DNA of 11,471 nt, from the NCBI GenBank assembly GCA_017984035.1, contig JAGOAF010000043.1:1-11471 (forward strand). Direction: 5' to 3'. This DNA is from Flavobacterium sp. (GTDB lineage Bacteria; Bacteroidota; Bacteroidia; Flavobacteriales; Flavobacteriaceae). The notes beneath the pieces were generated by a model. That model worked only from the letters and a program-made list of their open reading frames with translations, ran no database searches and was not told the DNA's origin. A program made the position numbers and the translations under genes. Positions within the stretch are counted from its first letter, which is position 1. The number at the start of each line of letters is the position of its first letter. Below are positions 1 to 7,225 of this stretch, in pieces.

Positions 1-62
1 GTTAATGCTAAGCAGAAATATAATTTCTTTAAGACCGAATTATGGTTACCCACCTTTTTCAT
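1..62 (-). CDS. N-terminus of an exported protein, cut by the window edge (possibly ActA-type cytochrome c)
   Basis: An ATG at 62-60 on the minus strand opens a frame with no stop up to the window edge. Its 20 complete codons read MKKVGNHNSVLKKLYFCLAL. This has the form of the start of a signal peptide or membrane anchor: lysines at 2, 3, 12 and 13, then a hydrophobic stretch beginning near residue 14. A near-consensus Bacteroidota promoter lies about 90 bp upstream at 151-180, which supports a real gene read leftwards. No domain is visible in so short a fragment. My recollection of flavobacterial gene order places the quinol:cytochrome c oxidoreductase (alternative complex III, act) cluster next to the SPOR/infB locus, so the cytochrome subunit ActA is my best guess. 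That identity is inference from context and memory. The gene start itself is better supported. Confidence 0.6.
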   Translation of the reverse strand, partial: MKKVGNHNSVLKKLYFCLAL

Positions 63-150
63 ATAGTATAATGATTATCTACTAAAATTGGTACTATGTT
101 TTCTATATAACAAATTTATAAAAAACGCATACATTCTTTTTAAACTTGCA

Positions 151-180
151 CAAAAATACGACTTAAGAACTATTCTCAAA
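151..180 (-). promoter_or_regulatory. Candidate promoter for the leftward exported-protein gene
   Basis: On the minus strand TTTG (180-177) is followed after 18 bp by TATTTTTG (158-151). This matches the Bacteroidota primary sigma pattern TTTG-N17-23-TAnnTTTG exactly. Transcription would start near 146 and leave a leader of roughly 85 nt before the ATG at 62. No RNA structure in that leader stood out. Confidence 0.6.
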
Positions 181-234
181 ACCTTAAAATAATCTTAAAT
201 TCAATTTATATTAATTCTAAATAATTTTATCCAA

Positions 235-263
235 TTGTAGTAACTTTATAAATATTACTTTTG
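235..263 (+). promoter_or_regulatory. Candidate promoter of the SPOR-domain gene
   Basis: TTG (235-237), an 18-bp spacer, then TACTTTTG (256-263) fit the Bacteroidota promoter pattern. The TTG at 261-263, which could be misread as a start codon, is the end of the -7 element. Transcription would start around 268-271, giving a leader of about 11-14 nt before the ATG at 282. Confidence 0.6.
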
Positions 264-281
264 TTTAAAAATCATCACATT

Positions 282-671
282 ATGAGAATTTTAGGCGTTT
301 CAAAAGTAGTTTTTGTATTTATTTTTACTGCTTTTTATTGTGTTGTAATTCAGGCACAAACATCAAAAAGCAATACAATTACAGAAGATAAAGTAGCACA
401 TTTAATTGTAGAAAAGCGAAAAATTAACCCATCATTAGCTTCAAAAGAGAGATATAAAATTCAGATATTTAGTGGAGAAAGTGAAAAAGCAAAAAAAACT
501 GTAATTCAATTTAAACAAGAATTTAAAGACATTGATGCGACTATTGTATTTAATACTCCCAACTATAAAGTATGGGTCGGCAACTTTAAATCTAGAATGG
601 AAGCGGAAAGAAGTTTTATAGAAATCAAAAAAAGATATAAAAACACATTACTCATAAAACCTCAACAATAA
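282..671 (+). CDS. Small secreted SPOR-domain protein
   Basis: Encodes 129 aa. The first 25 residues form a signal peptide: Arg2 and Lys8, a hydrophobic core (VVFVFIFTAFYCVV), and a likely signal peptidase I site after IQA (Ala25|Gln26). Cys20 does not sit in a lipobox. After a short linker, residues 57-127 form one SPOR repeat, starting RYKIQIFSGE, with the typical VWVGNFKSRMEAERSF segment near its end. SPOR domains bind denuded glycan strands of peptidoglycan, usually at division sites, so a periplasmic wall-associated role is likely; no catalytic domain is present. I chose ATG 282 over an in-frame TTG at 261 because that TTG lies inside the predicted -7 promoter element and would put extra polar residues before the signal peptide. 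The gene is monocistronic and converges on infB 51 bp away, with a shared terminator. The precise partner or process is unknown. Confidence 0.85.
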   Translation: MRILGVSKVVFVFIFTAFYCVVIQAQTSKSNTITEDKVAHLIVEKRKINPSLASKERYKIQIFSGESEKAKKTVIQFKQEFKDIDATIVFNTPNYKVWVGNFKSRMEAERSFIEIKKRYKNTLLIKPQQ

Positions 672-675
672 TTAG

Positions 676-713
676 GCATAAAAAAATCCCGAATAATCGG
701 GATTTTTTTATGC
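676..713. terminator. Bidirectional terminator between the SPOR gene and infB
   Basis: A perfect 17-bp inverted repeat (676-692 and 697-713) has a 4-nt ATAA loop. The GC core TCCCGA/TCGGGA is flanked by seven A on the left and seven T on the right, so either strand gives a GC stem followed by a U tract. It lies 4 bp after the SPOR stop codon and 9 bp after the infB stop codon, serving both convergent units. Confidence 0.9.
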
Positions 714-722
714 TTGTAAATC

Positions 723-3503
723 TTATTTCAATTTCTTTTTGATGGCTACTTCATGGTAGGCTTCAATAACATCTCTTTCTTCGATATCATTGTATCCTTT
801 GATTTGAATACCACAATCATAGCCTTTAGTAACTTCTTTCACATCGTCTTTAAAACGTTTCAGCGCTACTAATTCGCCATCAAATACAACTACTCCTTCT
901 CTAACTACACGAACCTTAGCGTTTCTTGTAATTTTACCATCCATAACCATACATCCCGCAATAGATCCAACTTTAGAGATTTTAAATATCTCTCTAATTT
1001 CAGCCGTACCCAGAACTTCTTCTTTCATTTCAGGAGCTAACATTCCTTCCATTGCATCTTTCAAGTCGTCAATAGCAGCATAGATAATAGAGTAATAACG
1101 GATATCAATTTCTTCTTTATCTGCTAACTGTCTTGCATTTCCAGCAGGACGAACATTAAATCCAATAATAATTGCATCAGATGCTGAAGCTAACATTACA
1201 TCAGTTTCAGTAATTGCACCTACTCCTTTATGTATAATGTTAATTTGAACTTCTTCAGTAGATAATTTAGAGAACGAATCAGACAAAGCCTCAACAGAAC
1301 CATCTACGTCTCCTTTAAGGATCACGTTCAATTCTTTAAATTGACCCAATGCAATTCTTCGACCAATTTCATCTAATGTAATATGACGTTGTGTTCTAAC
1401 TGATTGCTCACGCATCAATTGAGAACGTTTGGAAGCAATTTGTTTTGCTTCTTTTTCATCTTCAAAAATATTGAATTTATCCCCTGCAGTTGCTGCACCG
1501 TCCAAACCTAAAACAGATACCGGAGTTGAAGGTCCCGCTTCAATTACTACATGACCACGTTCATCATGCATGGCCTTAATTTTACCATGATGTTTACCCG
1601 CTAACATATAATCTCCAATTCTCAAGGTTCCATGTTGTACTAACAAAGTAGAAACATATCCTTTTCCTTTATCCAAGAAAGCTTCAACAACAGTTCCTTG
1701 CGCTGCTTTGTTTGGATTTGATTTTAAATCTAGAATTTCTGCTTCAAGCAATACTTTTTCAAGTAATTCCTTTACCCCTAAACCGGTTTTTGCAGAAATA
1801 TCATGAGATTGGATTTTACCACCCCAATCTTCAACAAGTAAATTCATTCCAGCCAATCTTTCTTTAATCTTATCTGGATTAGCATTTGGCTTATCGACCT
1901 TATTGATTGCAAAAATAATTGGAACACCTGCCGCTTGAGCGTGACTAATAGCCTCTTTCGTTTGTGGCATGATGTCATCATCCGCAGCAATTACAATAAT
2001 TGCTATATCGGTAACCTGAGCTCCACGCGCACGCATTGCTGTAAAAGCCTCGTGACCTGGAGTATCTAAAAATGCGATTTTTTGTCCGTTATCCAAAGTC
2101 ACACCATAAGCACCAATGTGCTGGGTGATTCCTCCAGACTCTCCTGCAATTACATTTTCTTTACGAATGTAATCTAACAAAGAGGTTTTACCGTGATCTA
2201 CGTGTCCCATCACCGTAACAATAGGAGCTCTGAACATTAAATCTTCTTCTTTATCTTCAACAACCTGAATGGCTTCTTCAATATCAACGGTAATAAATTC
2301 TACTTCATAACCAAATTCATCGGCAACAATAGTTAATGTTTCAGCATCCAAACGCTGATTCATGGTTACCATAATTCCAAGTGACATACAAGTACCAATT
2401 ACTTTAGTAATAGGCACGTCCATCATAATCGCAATTTCACCTACAGTAACAAACTCAGTAACTTTAATCGTTTTACTTCCTTCGTCTATAGCTCTTTGCT
2501 CTTCATCTGATTTTTGACGGTGTGTATCTCTTTTATCTCTTCTGTATTTAGCCGCTTTAGATTTACCTCCTTTTCCTTGAAGTTTTTCTAAAGTTTCACG
2601 GATTTGATTTTTTACTTCTTCTTCTGTAGGCTCTACTTTTGCAACAATTGCAGGTCGGTTACCTTTTACAAAACCGGGCTTAGCACCTCTATTTGCATTA
2701 AATCCTCCTCCAGAATTAGGTGTTATTTTGTTTGGATTTGGAGCACCTGGCTCACCTGGAGTAGATGGCTTAGCTACAATTCGCTTTCTTTTATTTTTCC
2801 CCGCATTAGCCCCACTACCCGGTGCGCCTGGCGCCCCTGGTTTATTAGGAGTAATTTTAGGATCTTCTTTTTTCTTTTTGGGTTTATTGAACTGAGACAA
2901 ATCAATTGTTTGACCAGTCAAAGTAGCACCTGATAATTTCTGATACTGTGTAGTAATAGTTTCGTCTACTGGAGCATCATCTTCCGTAACATCTGCTTTA
3001 ACTTCGGTCGCTACTGTTTTTTTCGACTCTTTAGGAGCCTCAGTAGTAACTGGTTTTACTTCTTTTTTGTCTGCAATAGGTTTTTCTGAAACAACATCTT
3101 GAGATTTAACTTCTGCAGGAGTAGCTGGTGTAGCTATAGGCTTTTTAGGATTGAGTTCAATTTTACCTACTTGAATTGGGCCTGTTACTACAGCTTTTGC
3201 TTTAATAACTTCTTGACGCTCCTCTTCTTGTTTGCGCTTTTCTTCAATTTCTTGTTCGCGTTGAATACGCAAAGCTTCTTTTTCTTTTCTTTTCTCTTCC
3301 CCTACTTCTTTAGAAGCTTCTTTATTACCCTTATCGCCCGCAAATTGACTTTGTAAGATGCCAAACTCACGTTCAGAAATTTTAGCATTAGGATTTGCAT
3401 CAATAGCAATTCCTTTATCTTTCAGATAATCTACTGCTCTTTCTAACGAAATGTTTAATTCCCTTAAAACCTTGTTAATTCTTATTACTCTCTCTTCAGA
3501 CAT
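723..3503 (-). CDS. infB: Translation initiation factor IF-2
   Basis: A 926-aa GTPase that brings initiator fMet-tRNA to the 30S subunit and promotes 50S joining. Residues 1-55 are a first IF2N module ([12 protein letters not shown]). Residues about 56-345 are a charged, low-complexity linker with a Lys/Glu coiled-coil-like part (60-105) and a Gly/Pro part (215-295). A second IF2N-like module follows at about 348-405. The G domain from about 425 has all motifs: G1 GHVDHGKT (433-440), G2 Thr460, G3 DTPGH (480-484), G4 NKVD (534-537) and G5 SAKTG (570-574). The C-terminal beta-barrels and fMet-tRNA-binding C2 region end at 926. E. coli IF-2 is 890 aa, so this is full length. The ATG at 3503 begins [10 protein letters not shown], as expected for the family. 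It is the last gene of rimP-nusA-infB, with 82 bp after nusA and no terminator in that gap. No rbfA or truB follows. Confidence 0.98.
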   Translation of the reverse strand: MSEERVIRINKVLRELNISLERAVDYLKDKGIAIDANPNAKISEREFGILQSQFAGDKGNKEASKEVGEEKRKEKEALRIQREQEIEEKRKQEEERQEVIKAKAVVTGPIQVGKIELNPKKPIATPATPAEVKSQDVVSEKPIADKKEVKPVTTEAPKESKKTVATEVKADVTEDDAPVDETITTQYQKLSGATLTGQTIDLSQFNKPKKKKEDPKITPNKPGAPGAPGSGANAGKNKRKRIVAKPSTPGEPGAPNPNKITPNSGGGFNANRGAKPGFVKGNRPAIVAKVEPTEEEVKNQIRETLEKLQGKGGKSKAAKYRRDKRDTHRQKSDEEQRAIDEGSKTIKVTEFVTVGEIAIMMDVPITKVIGTCMSLGIMVTMNQRLDAETLTIVADEFGYEVEFITVDIEEAIQVVEDKEEDLMFRAPIVTVMGHVDHGKTSLLDYIRKENVIAGESGGITQHIGAYGVTLDNGQKIAFLDTPGHEAFTAMRARGAQVTDIAIIVIAADDDIMPQTKEAISHAQAAGVPIIFAINKVDKPNANPDKIKERLAGMNLLVEDWGGKIQSHDISAKTGLGVKELLEKVLLEAEILDLKSNPNKAAQGTVVEAFLDKGKGYVSTLLVQHGTLRIGDYMLAGKHHGKIKAMHDERGHVVIEAGPSTPVSVLGLDGAATAGDKFNIFEDEKEAKQIASKRSQLMREQSVRTQRHITLDEIGRRIALGQFKELNVILKGDVDGSVEALSDSFSKLSTEEVQINIIHKGVGAITETDVMLASASDAIIIGFNVRPAGNARQLADKEEIDIRYYSIIYAAIDDLKDAMEGMLAPEMKEEVLGTAEIREIFKISKVGSIAGCMVMDGKITRNAKVRVVREGVVVFDGELVALKRFKDDVKEVTKGYDCGIQIKGYNDIEERDVIEAYHEVAIKKKLK
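2625..2858 (-). repeat. Diverged tandem duplication in the IF-2 linker
   Basis: Within IF-2, KITPN occurs at residues 216-220 and 259-263, and IVAK at 242-245 and 286-289, giving offsets of 43 and 44 residues. The two blocks share the order KITPN, a Gly-rich stretch, a basic residue cluster, IVAK, then a proline (PSTPG or VEPT). The first block also carries collagen-like GAPGAPGS and GEPGAP triplets. The order of shared motifs suggests an old duplication of a roughly 43-residue unit in an unstructured linker. Confidence 0.55.
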
Positions 3504-3585
3504 AAAACCTTTTTATTATTATCTTTTTGTTGTGTTTCTTAATTCATGTACATTAGAAATTAAGATATTTATTCAAGAATTGGAA

Positions 3586-4833
3586 TTAATTCTCAAACTC
3601 TTCTTTAAGTATTTTGATTACATCTAGAATTGTTTCTTCTTCTAAATCCGTTCTTCTCACTAAATCTGCCACCTCTTGTTTTAAAATACTTCTTGCAGTA
3701 TCCAAACCAATTTTAGCAAATTCATCAATAATCCATTCTTCAATTTCGTCAGAGAACTCTGTTAATTCGATATCATCTTCTTCTCCGCTTGCCACATCGC
3801 CTTCACGAATTACATCCAATTCATATCCTGTTAACAAACCAGCTAGTTTGATATTGTGTCCACCTCTACCTATTGCTTTAGAAACTTCTTCTAGTTTCAA
3901 AAACACCTCAGCTCTTTTAGTGTCTTCATTGATCTTAATTGAAGATACTTTTGCTGGACTCAAAGCACGAGTAATATACAATTGATTATTAGTTGTATAA
4001 TTTATAACGTCTATGTTTTCATTTCCTAATTCACGAACAATTCCATGAATTCTAGATCCTTTCATACCAACACAGGCTCCTACTGGATCAATTCTATCAT
4101 CATAAGAATCTACTGCTACTTTTGCTTTTTCACCAGGAATTCTAACTACATTTTTAACCATAATTAAACCGTCAAAAACTTCAGGGATTTCTTGTTCGAA
4201 TAATTTTTCCAAGAATACATCTGAGGTTCTTGACATAATAATTTGAGGCTTGTTGCCTTTCAATTCGACACTTTCGATAATTCCTCGAACATTGTCTCCT
4301 TTGCGGAAAAAGTCAGATGGAATTTGTTTTTCTTTTGGTAAAACAATTTCGTTTCCTTCATCATCAACCAAAATTACAACTCTTGGTCTAACATGGTGCA
4401 CTTCGGCAGTATATATTTCTCCGATAATATCTTTAAATTGTTTGTACAAATTAGTATTATCGTGTTCATGGATTTTAGAAATCAAGTTTTGACGCAAAGC
4501 CAAAATTGCTCTTCTTCCTAAATCAATTAATTTAACTTCTTCCGAAACCTCTTCTCCAATTTCAAAATCGGCTTCAATTTTTCTAGCTTCAGTAAGAGTA
4601 ATCTCTTCGTTTTCAAAATCCAAATCTTCATCAGCAACGATTACTCGTCGTCTCCAAATTTCCATATCTCCTTTATCAGGATTGATAATAATATCGAAAT
4701 TATCATCTGAACCGTATTTTTTCTTTAATGCATTTCTAAATACATCTTCTAAAATTGCCATAAGCGTTACACGATCAATAAGTTTATCATCTTTAAACTC
4801 TGAAAATGAATCGATTAATGCTAAATTTTCCAT
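3586..4833 (-). CDS. nusA: Transcription termination/antitermination factor NusA
   Basis: A 415-aa RNA polymerase-binding factor that controls pausing, intrinsic termination and antitermination. Residues 1-125 are the polymerase-binding N-terminal domain, with DIIINPDKGDMEIWRRRVIV at 47-66. S1 runs about 132-202, ending in IIMSRTS. KH1 carries VGACVGMKGSRI (251-262) and KH2 carries AIGRGGHNIKLA (320-331); both GxxG RNA-binding loops are intact (GMKG and GRGG). The acidic, mostly helical tail (350-415) is far shorter than the two AR repeats of the 495-aa E. coli protein, as expected outside the proteobacteria. The gene starts 13 bp after the rimP stop, so the two are co-transcribed and probably translationally coupled. 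In E. coli NusA regulates its own operon; whether that holds here is unknown, but see the terminator-like hairpin before rimP. Confidence 0.97.
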   Translation of the reverse strand: MENLALIDSFSEFKDDKLIDRVTLMAILEDVFRNALKKKYGSDDNFDIIINPDKGDMEIWRRRVIVADEDLDFENEEITLTEARKIEADFEIGEEVSEEVKLIDLGRRAILALRQNLISKIHEHDNTNLYKQFKDIIGEIYTAEVHHVRPRVVILVDDEGNEIVLPKEKQIPSDFFRKGDNVRGIIESVELKGNKPQIIMSRTSDVFLEKLFEQEIPEVFDGLIMVKNVVRIPGEKAKVAVDSYDDRIDPVGACVGMKGSRIHGIVRELGNENIDVINYTTNNQLYITRALSPAKVSSIKINEDTKRAEVFLKLEEVSKAIGRGGHNIKLAGLLTGYELDVIREGDVASGEEDDIELTEFSDEIEEWIIDEFAKIGLDTARSILKQEVADLVRRTDLEEETILDVIKILKEEFEN

Positions 4834-4846
4834 GCGAAATCTTTAT

Positions 4847-5311
4847 TTAAAATGTTACTGTAACAATTGCTTCTTTAATATCTGTATAAGGAAGTTCCAA
4901 CGTTTTTTGAACGGTTTCTTTTCCTTTACCAATTTTCTTTGGTTCTCTTGCTTGCCATGACAAAATTACAAAATCATCATTAGCATCCACTAATTCTGCT
5001 TCAATATTTTCAGTTGATGTCTTCACAATCAGCGTTCTACCAATATTTTTTTTGTATTGGCGCACCATTTTTAAGGGCGAACCCACACCTACAGAGGCTA
5101 CTTCTAAAGAGTAATCTTGTTCTTCTCTGTCTAAATTATTTTCAATTGAACGACTTACATCTATACAATCCTGTAATGCTACCCCGTTATCGCCATCTAT
5201 ATTCACGATGATTTTAAAGGCGTCAGTAATTGTCAAGTCAATCAAAAATAAACTTGGCTTATCCAAAAGGCATTCTTCAACTAGTGTATTTACTTTTTCT
5301 TTGAACGTCAT
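4847..5311 (-). CDS. rimP: Ribosome maturation factor RimP
   Basis: A 154-aa cytoplasmic factor that binds the free 30S subunit and helps its late assembly. The N-terminal alpha/beta domain (about 1-82) carries the family signature around [18 protein letters not shown] (39-56) and [14 protein letters not shown] (67-80). The latter corresponds to the LEVSSPGxxRPL motif, with the usual Pro and Arg replaced. The C-terminal SH3/Sm-like barrel (about 85-154) begins at [10 protein letters not shown]. The length matches the family (about 150-155 aa). ATG 5311 is preceded by a terminator-like hairpin only 13 nt away and by a good -7 promoter element at 5373-5380. It is the first gene of rimP-nusA-infB, the order conserved across bacteria, which confirms the call despite the family's low sequence conservation. 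Confidence 0.95.
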   Translation of the reverse strand: MTFKEKVNTLVEECLLDKPSLFLIDLTITDAFKIIVNIDGDNGVALQDCIDVSRSIENNLDREEQDYSLEVASVGVGSPLKMVRQYKKNIGRTLIVKTSTENIEAELVDANDDFVILSWQAREPKKIGKGKETVQKTLELPYTDIKEAIVTVTF

Positions 5312-5324
5312 AGCTGTATAAAAA

Positions 5325-5344
5325 GAGGGGACTATCGTCCCCTC
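5325..5344 (-). promoter_or_regulatory. Terminator-like leader hairpin before rimP (candidate attenuator)
   Basis: On the minus strand GAGGGGAC and GTCCCCTC form a perfect, GC-rich 8-bp stem with a GATA loop, followed directly by TTTTT (5324-5320) and then, 8 nt later, the rimP ATG. This is the form of an intrinsic terminator, placed between the predicted promoter and the first gene of the operon, so it could act as an attenuator or block initiation. The structure is seen in the sequence; its regulatory role is inference. Confidence 0.6.
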
Positions 5345-5372
5345 ATTATCTAGATTTTAATAAATAACGATG

Positions 5373-5380
5373 CAAATATA
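5373..5380 (-). promoter_or_regulatory. Candidate -7 promoter element of the rimP-nusA-infB operon
   Basis: TATATTTG on the minus strand matches TAnnTTTG and is followed by CATCG. No TTG occurs at the usual 17-23 bp upstream (the nearest is 31 bp away), so the -33 element is weak or absent. Transcription would start near 5368, giving a leader of about 57 nt that contains the hairpin at 5325-5344. Confidence 0.5.
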
Positions 5381-5425
5381 GTGTTATTTTTTAATATTTA
5401 AAATAATTCTACAATCGATGTCTAA

Positions 5426-5466
5426 AACAAAAAAGTTTTATGAGTGAATCATAAAACTTTTTTGTT
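5426..5466 (-). terminator. Terminator of the thioredoxin-like gene
   Basis: A perfect 18-bp inverted repeat (5426-5443 and 5449-5466) has a 5-nt loop. On the minus strand the stem ends in six T, then GTTTTA. It lies 17 bp after the stop of the thioredoxin-like gene and before the rimP promoter, so it separates the two leftward units. Confidence 0.85.
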
Positions 5467-5483
5467 ATAAATAGTATCTATTA

Positions 5484-5780
5484 TTATAATTGTTCTTGTA
5501 CCAGATTAATGATCGCATTAGCATCAAGCTCTCCAGCTTGTCGCCAAACCATTTGACCTTCTTTGTAAATCATAAGAGTTGGCAGTCCTTTAATTCTAAG
5601 CGCCTCGGCTAGCTCTTGATTTTTATCGACATCTATTTTAATCACTTTGGCTTTATCACCAAGTGCGGCAGCAACATCTCGTATAACAGGATGCATTGAT
5701 ACCGAAGACTCATTCCAATCCGTGTAAAAGTCAATTAACACTGGAATTTGTGCGTTTATAAGTTCTCCAAATTTTGACAT
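5484..5780 (-). CDS. Thioredoxin-fold protein lacking the catalytic cysteines
   Basis: A 98-aa cytoplasmic protein covering a nearly complete thioredoxin fold, with no signal peptide. The segment VLIDFYTDW (14-22) aligns with the strand before the active site of E. coli thioredoxin, including the buried Asp (D17, equivalent to D26) and Trp22 (W31). The expected CGPC reads NESS (23-26), so both redox cysteines are replaced, and the protein contains no cysteine anywhere. The Pro after the motif (P31, equivalent to P40) and the cis-Pro loop GLPTLMIYKEG (65-75, P67) are kept, as is the helix-strand order to the end. It therefore cannot do dithiol exchange. A binding, scaffold or chaperone-like role is inference. 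It sits 74 bp behind the phosphoesterase gene and has a possible promoter of its own at 5833-5863. The intact frame, conserved fold residues and dedicated terminator argue against a decaying pseudogene. Confidence 0.88.
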   Translation of the reverse strand: MSKFGELINAQIPVLIDFYTDWNESSVSMHPVIRDVAAALGDKAKVIKIDVDKNQELAEALRIKGLPTLMIYKEGQMVWRQAGELDANAIINLVQEQL

Positions 5781-5832
5781 AAAACCAAAAATTTAATTAT
5801 TATAATCTGCTTTTCAAGAGATAAATATTTTA

Positions 5833-5863
5833 CAAATGTAGTATTTTTAGTTAATTACACTAA
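5833..5863 (-). promoter_or_regulatory. Candidate promoter of the thioredoxin-like gene
   Basis: TACATTTG on the minus strand (5840-5833) matches TAnnTTTG. The upstream element is imperfect: TTAG (5863-5860) at a 19-bp spacing. The motif overlaps the last codons of the phosphoesterase gene, and the start site would fall near 5828, about 47 nt before the ATG. Read-through from the upstream gene is equally possible. Confidence 0.4.
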
Positions 5864-7090
5864 TTTATTGCCTTTTTTTAGCTCTATTACTGTAATTTCT
5901 GGCATAATTCCTACTCGACCTGAATAGGCATGGAAACCAAAACCACGATTTACATAAACATAACGACCTTTGTTTTCATACAATCCTGCCCATTGTTTAT
6001 ACACATACTGTGCCAAACTCCATTTGAAATAACCTGGTATTTCAATTCCAAACTGCATTCCATGTGTATGACCCGATAATGTCAAATGAAAATTTTTATC
6101 ATGATGTTGCACTTCATAATCCCAATGACTTGGATCGTGACTCATTAAAATTTTAAAATCATTTGAAGTCAATCCATTAGACGCCTTGTTGATATCTCCC
6201 GCTTTCTTAAAATTATGCCCCCAATTTTCAACACCTACCAATGCTATTTTTTGTCCTCCTTTTTCAATTACGGCATGTTCATTTAAAAGTAATTTAAAGT
6301 CAATTTGACCGTATAAATTTTTAATTGCTTGAAAATTATTCTCTTTATCTTCTGGAGTGGGCCAACTAACATATTCTCCATAATCGTGATTCCCAAGTAC
6401 CGAGTACTTCCCGAAATTATGCGTTTTTATTCTTTTAAATGTATCGATCCAGGGCAACATTTCTTTTGCATGTGTATTTACAATGTCACCTGTAAATAAT
6501 ATCATATCTGAATTTTGCTCGTTAATCAAATCAATTGCATATTGAATTTTCTCAGGATTATCAAAACTACCACTATGGATATCTGAAATTTGTGTGATTG
6601 TAAAACCGTCAAATTCGGCTGGCAAATCAGGAAAATAAATTGGTTGTTTGATTACTTTAAAATTATACTTCCCTTCAAAAATACCATATAATATGGACAT
6701 GAATGGAATTGCAGCTATACTTAAACCTAATTGACTTACAAATTTTCTTCTAGAAGCAATAAAAGGTTGGTCACGTTTTTTCTTAACCAAATAATTTGCC
6801 GAACCCTTTCCAACTCTAAACAAATCTTCAGTCATCATAATTATTGCCAAAACCATTTTTGGAATATATACCATCAAAGCAAAAGCCAATACTAACATTG
6901 TTTTTCTAGTTTGCCCAATAGAGCGATCAAACTGAGAAATCGTATACAATAAATAAACAGCTAGTACAACTGAAATAATCTGATAAGCCGTCACCATTTT
7001 TTTTCGCTTTAACACGGTACGAACTGCTTGAAATGAAAACCATTCTACAGCGGCCCAAATGAGGAAAAAAGTAAGTAATCCAAAAATCAT
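5855..7090 (-). CDS. Membrane-anchored calcineurin-like metallophosphoesterase (YkuE/YaeI-like)
   Basis: Encodes 411 aa from ATG 7090. Hydrophobic segments lie at about 2-22, 34-52, 65-85 and 121-137, followed by a metallophosphoesterase domain (about 160-405). The dimetal ligands are complete: D170 and H172 (SDIHSG), D202 (TGD), N234/H235/D236 (GNHD), H318 (MSHDP), H341 and H343 (GHTHG). Positive clusters after segments 1 and 3 place those loops inside, so the catalytic domain should face the periplasm. A twin-arginine-like SRRKFV (113-118) precedes the fourth segment. Relatives (B. subtilis YkuE, E. coli YaeI) are bimetal phosphodiesterases linked to envelope lipids; the substrate here is unknown. 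An in-frame TTG at 7111 would add seven residues, but it overlaps a near-consensus -7 element (TTATTTTG, 7116-7109), so I prefer the ATG. It is divergent from polA and probably co-transcribed with the thioredoxin-like gene. Confidence 0.88.
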   Translation of the reverse strand: MIFGLLTFFLIWAAVEWFSFQAVRTVLKRKKMVTAYQIISVVLAVYLLYTISQFDRSIGQTRKTMLVLAFALMVYIPKMVLAIIMMTEDLFRVGKGSANYLVKKKRDQPFIASRRKFVSQLGLSIAAIPFMSILYGIFEGKYNFKVIKQPIYFPDLPAEFDGFTITQISDIHSGSFDNPEKIQYAIDLINEQNSDMILFTGDIVNTHAKEMLPWIDTFKRIKTHNFGKYSVLGNHDYGEYVSWPTPEDKENNFQAIKNLYGQIDFKLLLNEHAVIEKGGQKIALVGVENWGHNFKKAGDINKASNGLTSNDFKILMSHDPSHWDYEVQHHDKNFHLTLSGHTHGMQFGIEIPGYFKWSLAQYVYKQWAGLYENKGRYVYVNRGFGFHAYSGRVGIMPEITVIELKKGNKLV

Positions 7091-7225
7091 AATTTCAAAA
7101 TTTGGAGACAAAATAACGACTTAATTTTTTCAAAAAGATTTTTATTGATTAAAATTTAACTCTTGAAGAAAACTTTAATTCGGTTTACTTATTTTTACGG
7201 ATTCAATTTTTAGAACAAAACACCA

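Noticed and set aside
63..140. Possible 19-codon upstream frame in the leader of the left-edge gene (minus strand, MYAFFINL...)
   Set aside because: Too short, no start-site signal, and no sign of leader-peptide features such as runs of one amino acid. It is expected by chance in AT-rich DNA.
2604..2933. Open frame of 109 codons on the plus strand across infB
   Set aside because: It is antisense to the low-complexity linker of IF-2, is rich in Phe, Ser and Cys, and has no promoter or recognisable domain. It is a shadow of the real gene; the same holds for the other frames opposite infB, nusA, rimP, polA and the lacI-family gene.
3504..3585. Inverted repeat CTTAATT/AATTAAG and the ATGTACAT palindrome between nusA and infB
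   Set aside because: Only seven AT-only pairs with a 13-nt loop and no T tract. Not convincing as a terminator, and no TAnnTTTG promoter for infB was found. I treat the gap as an operon spacer.
7112..7225. Promoters for polA and the phosphoesterase in the divergent spacer
   Set aside because: Best matches (TATTTTTA at 7190-7197 plus; TTATTTTG at 7116-7109 minus) each miss one consensus base, and their -33 spacings of 24 and 14 bp fall outside the usual range. They are mentioned with the genes but not called as features.
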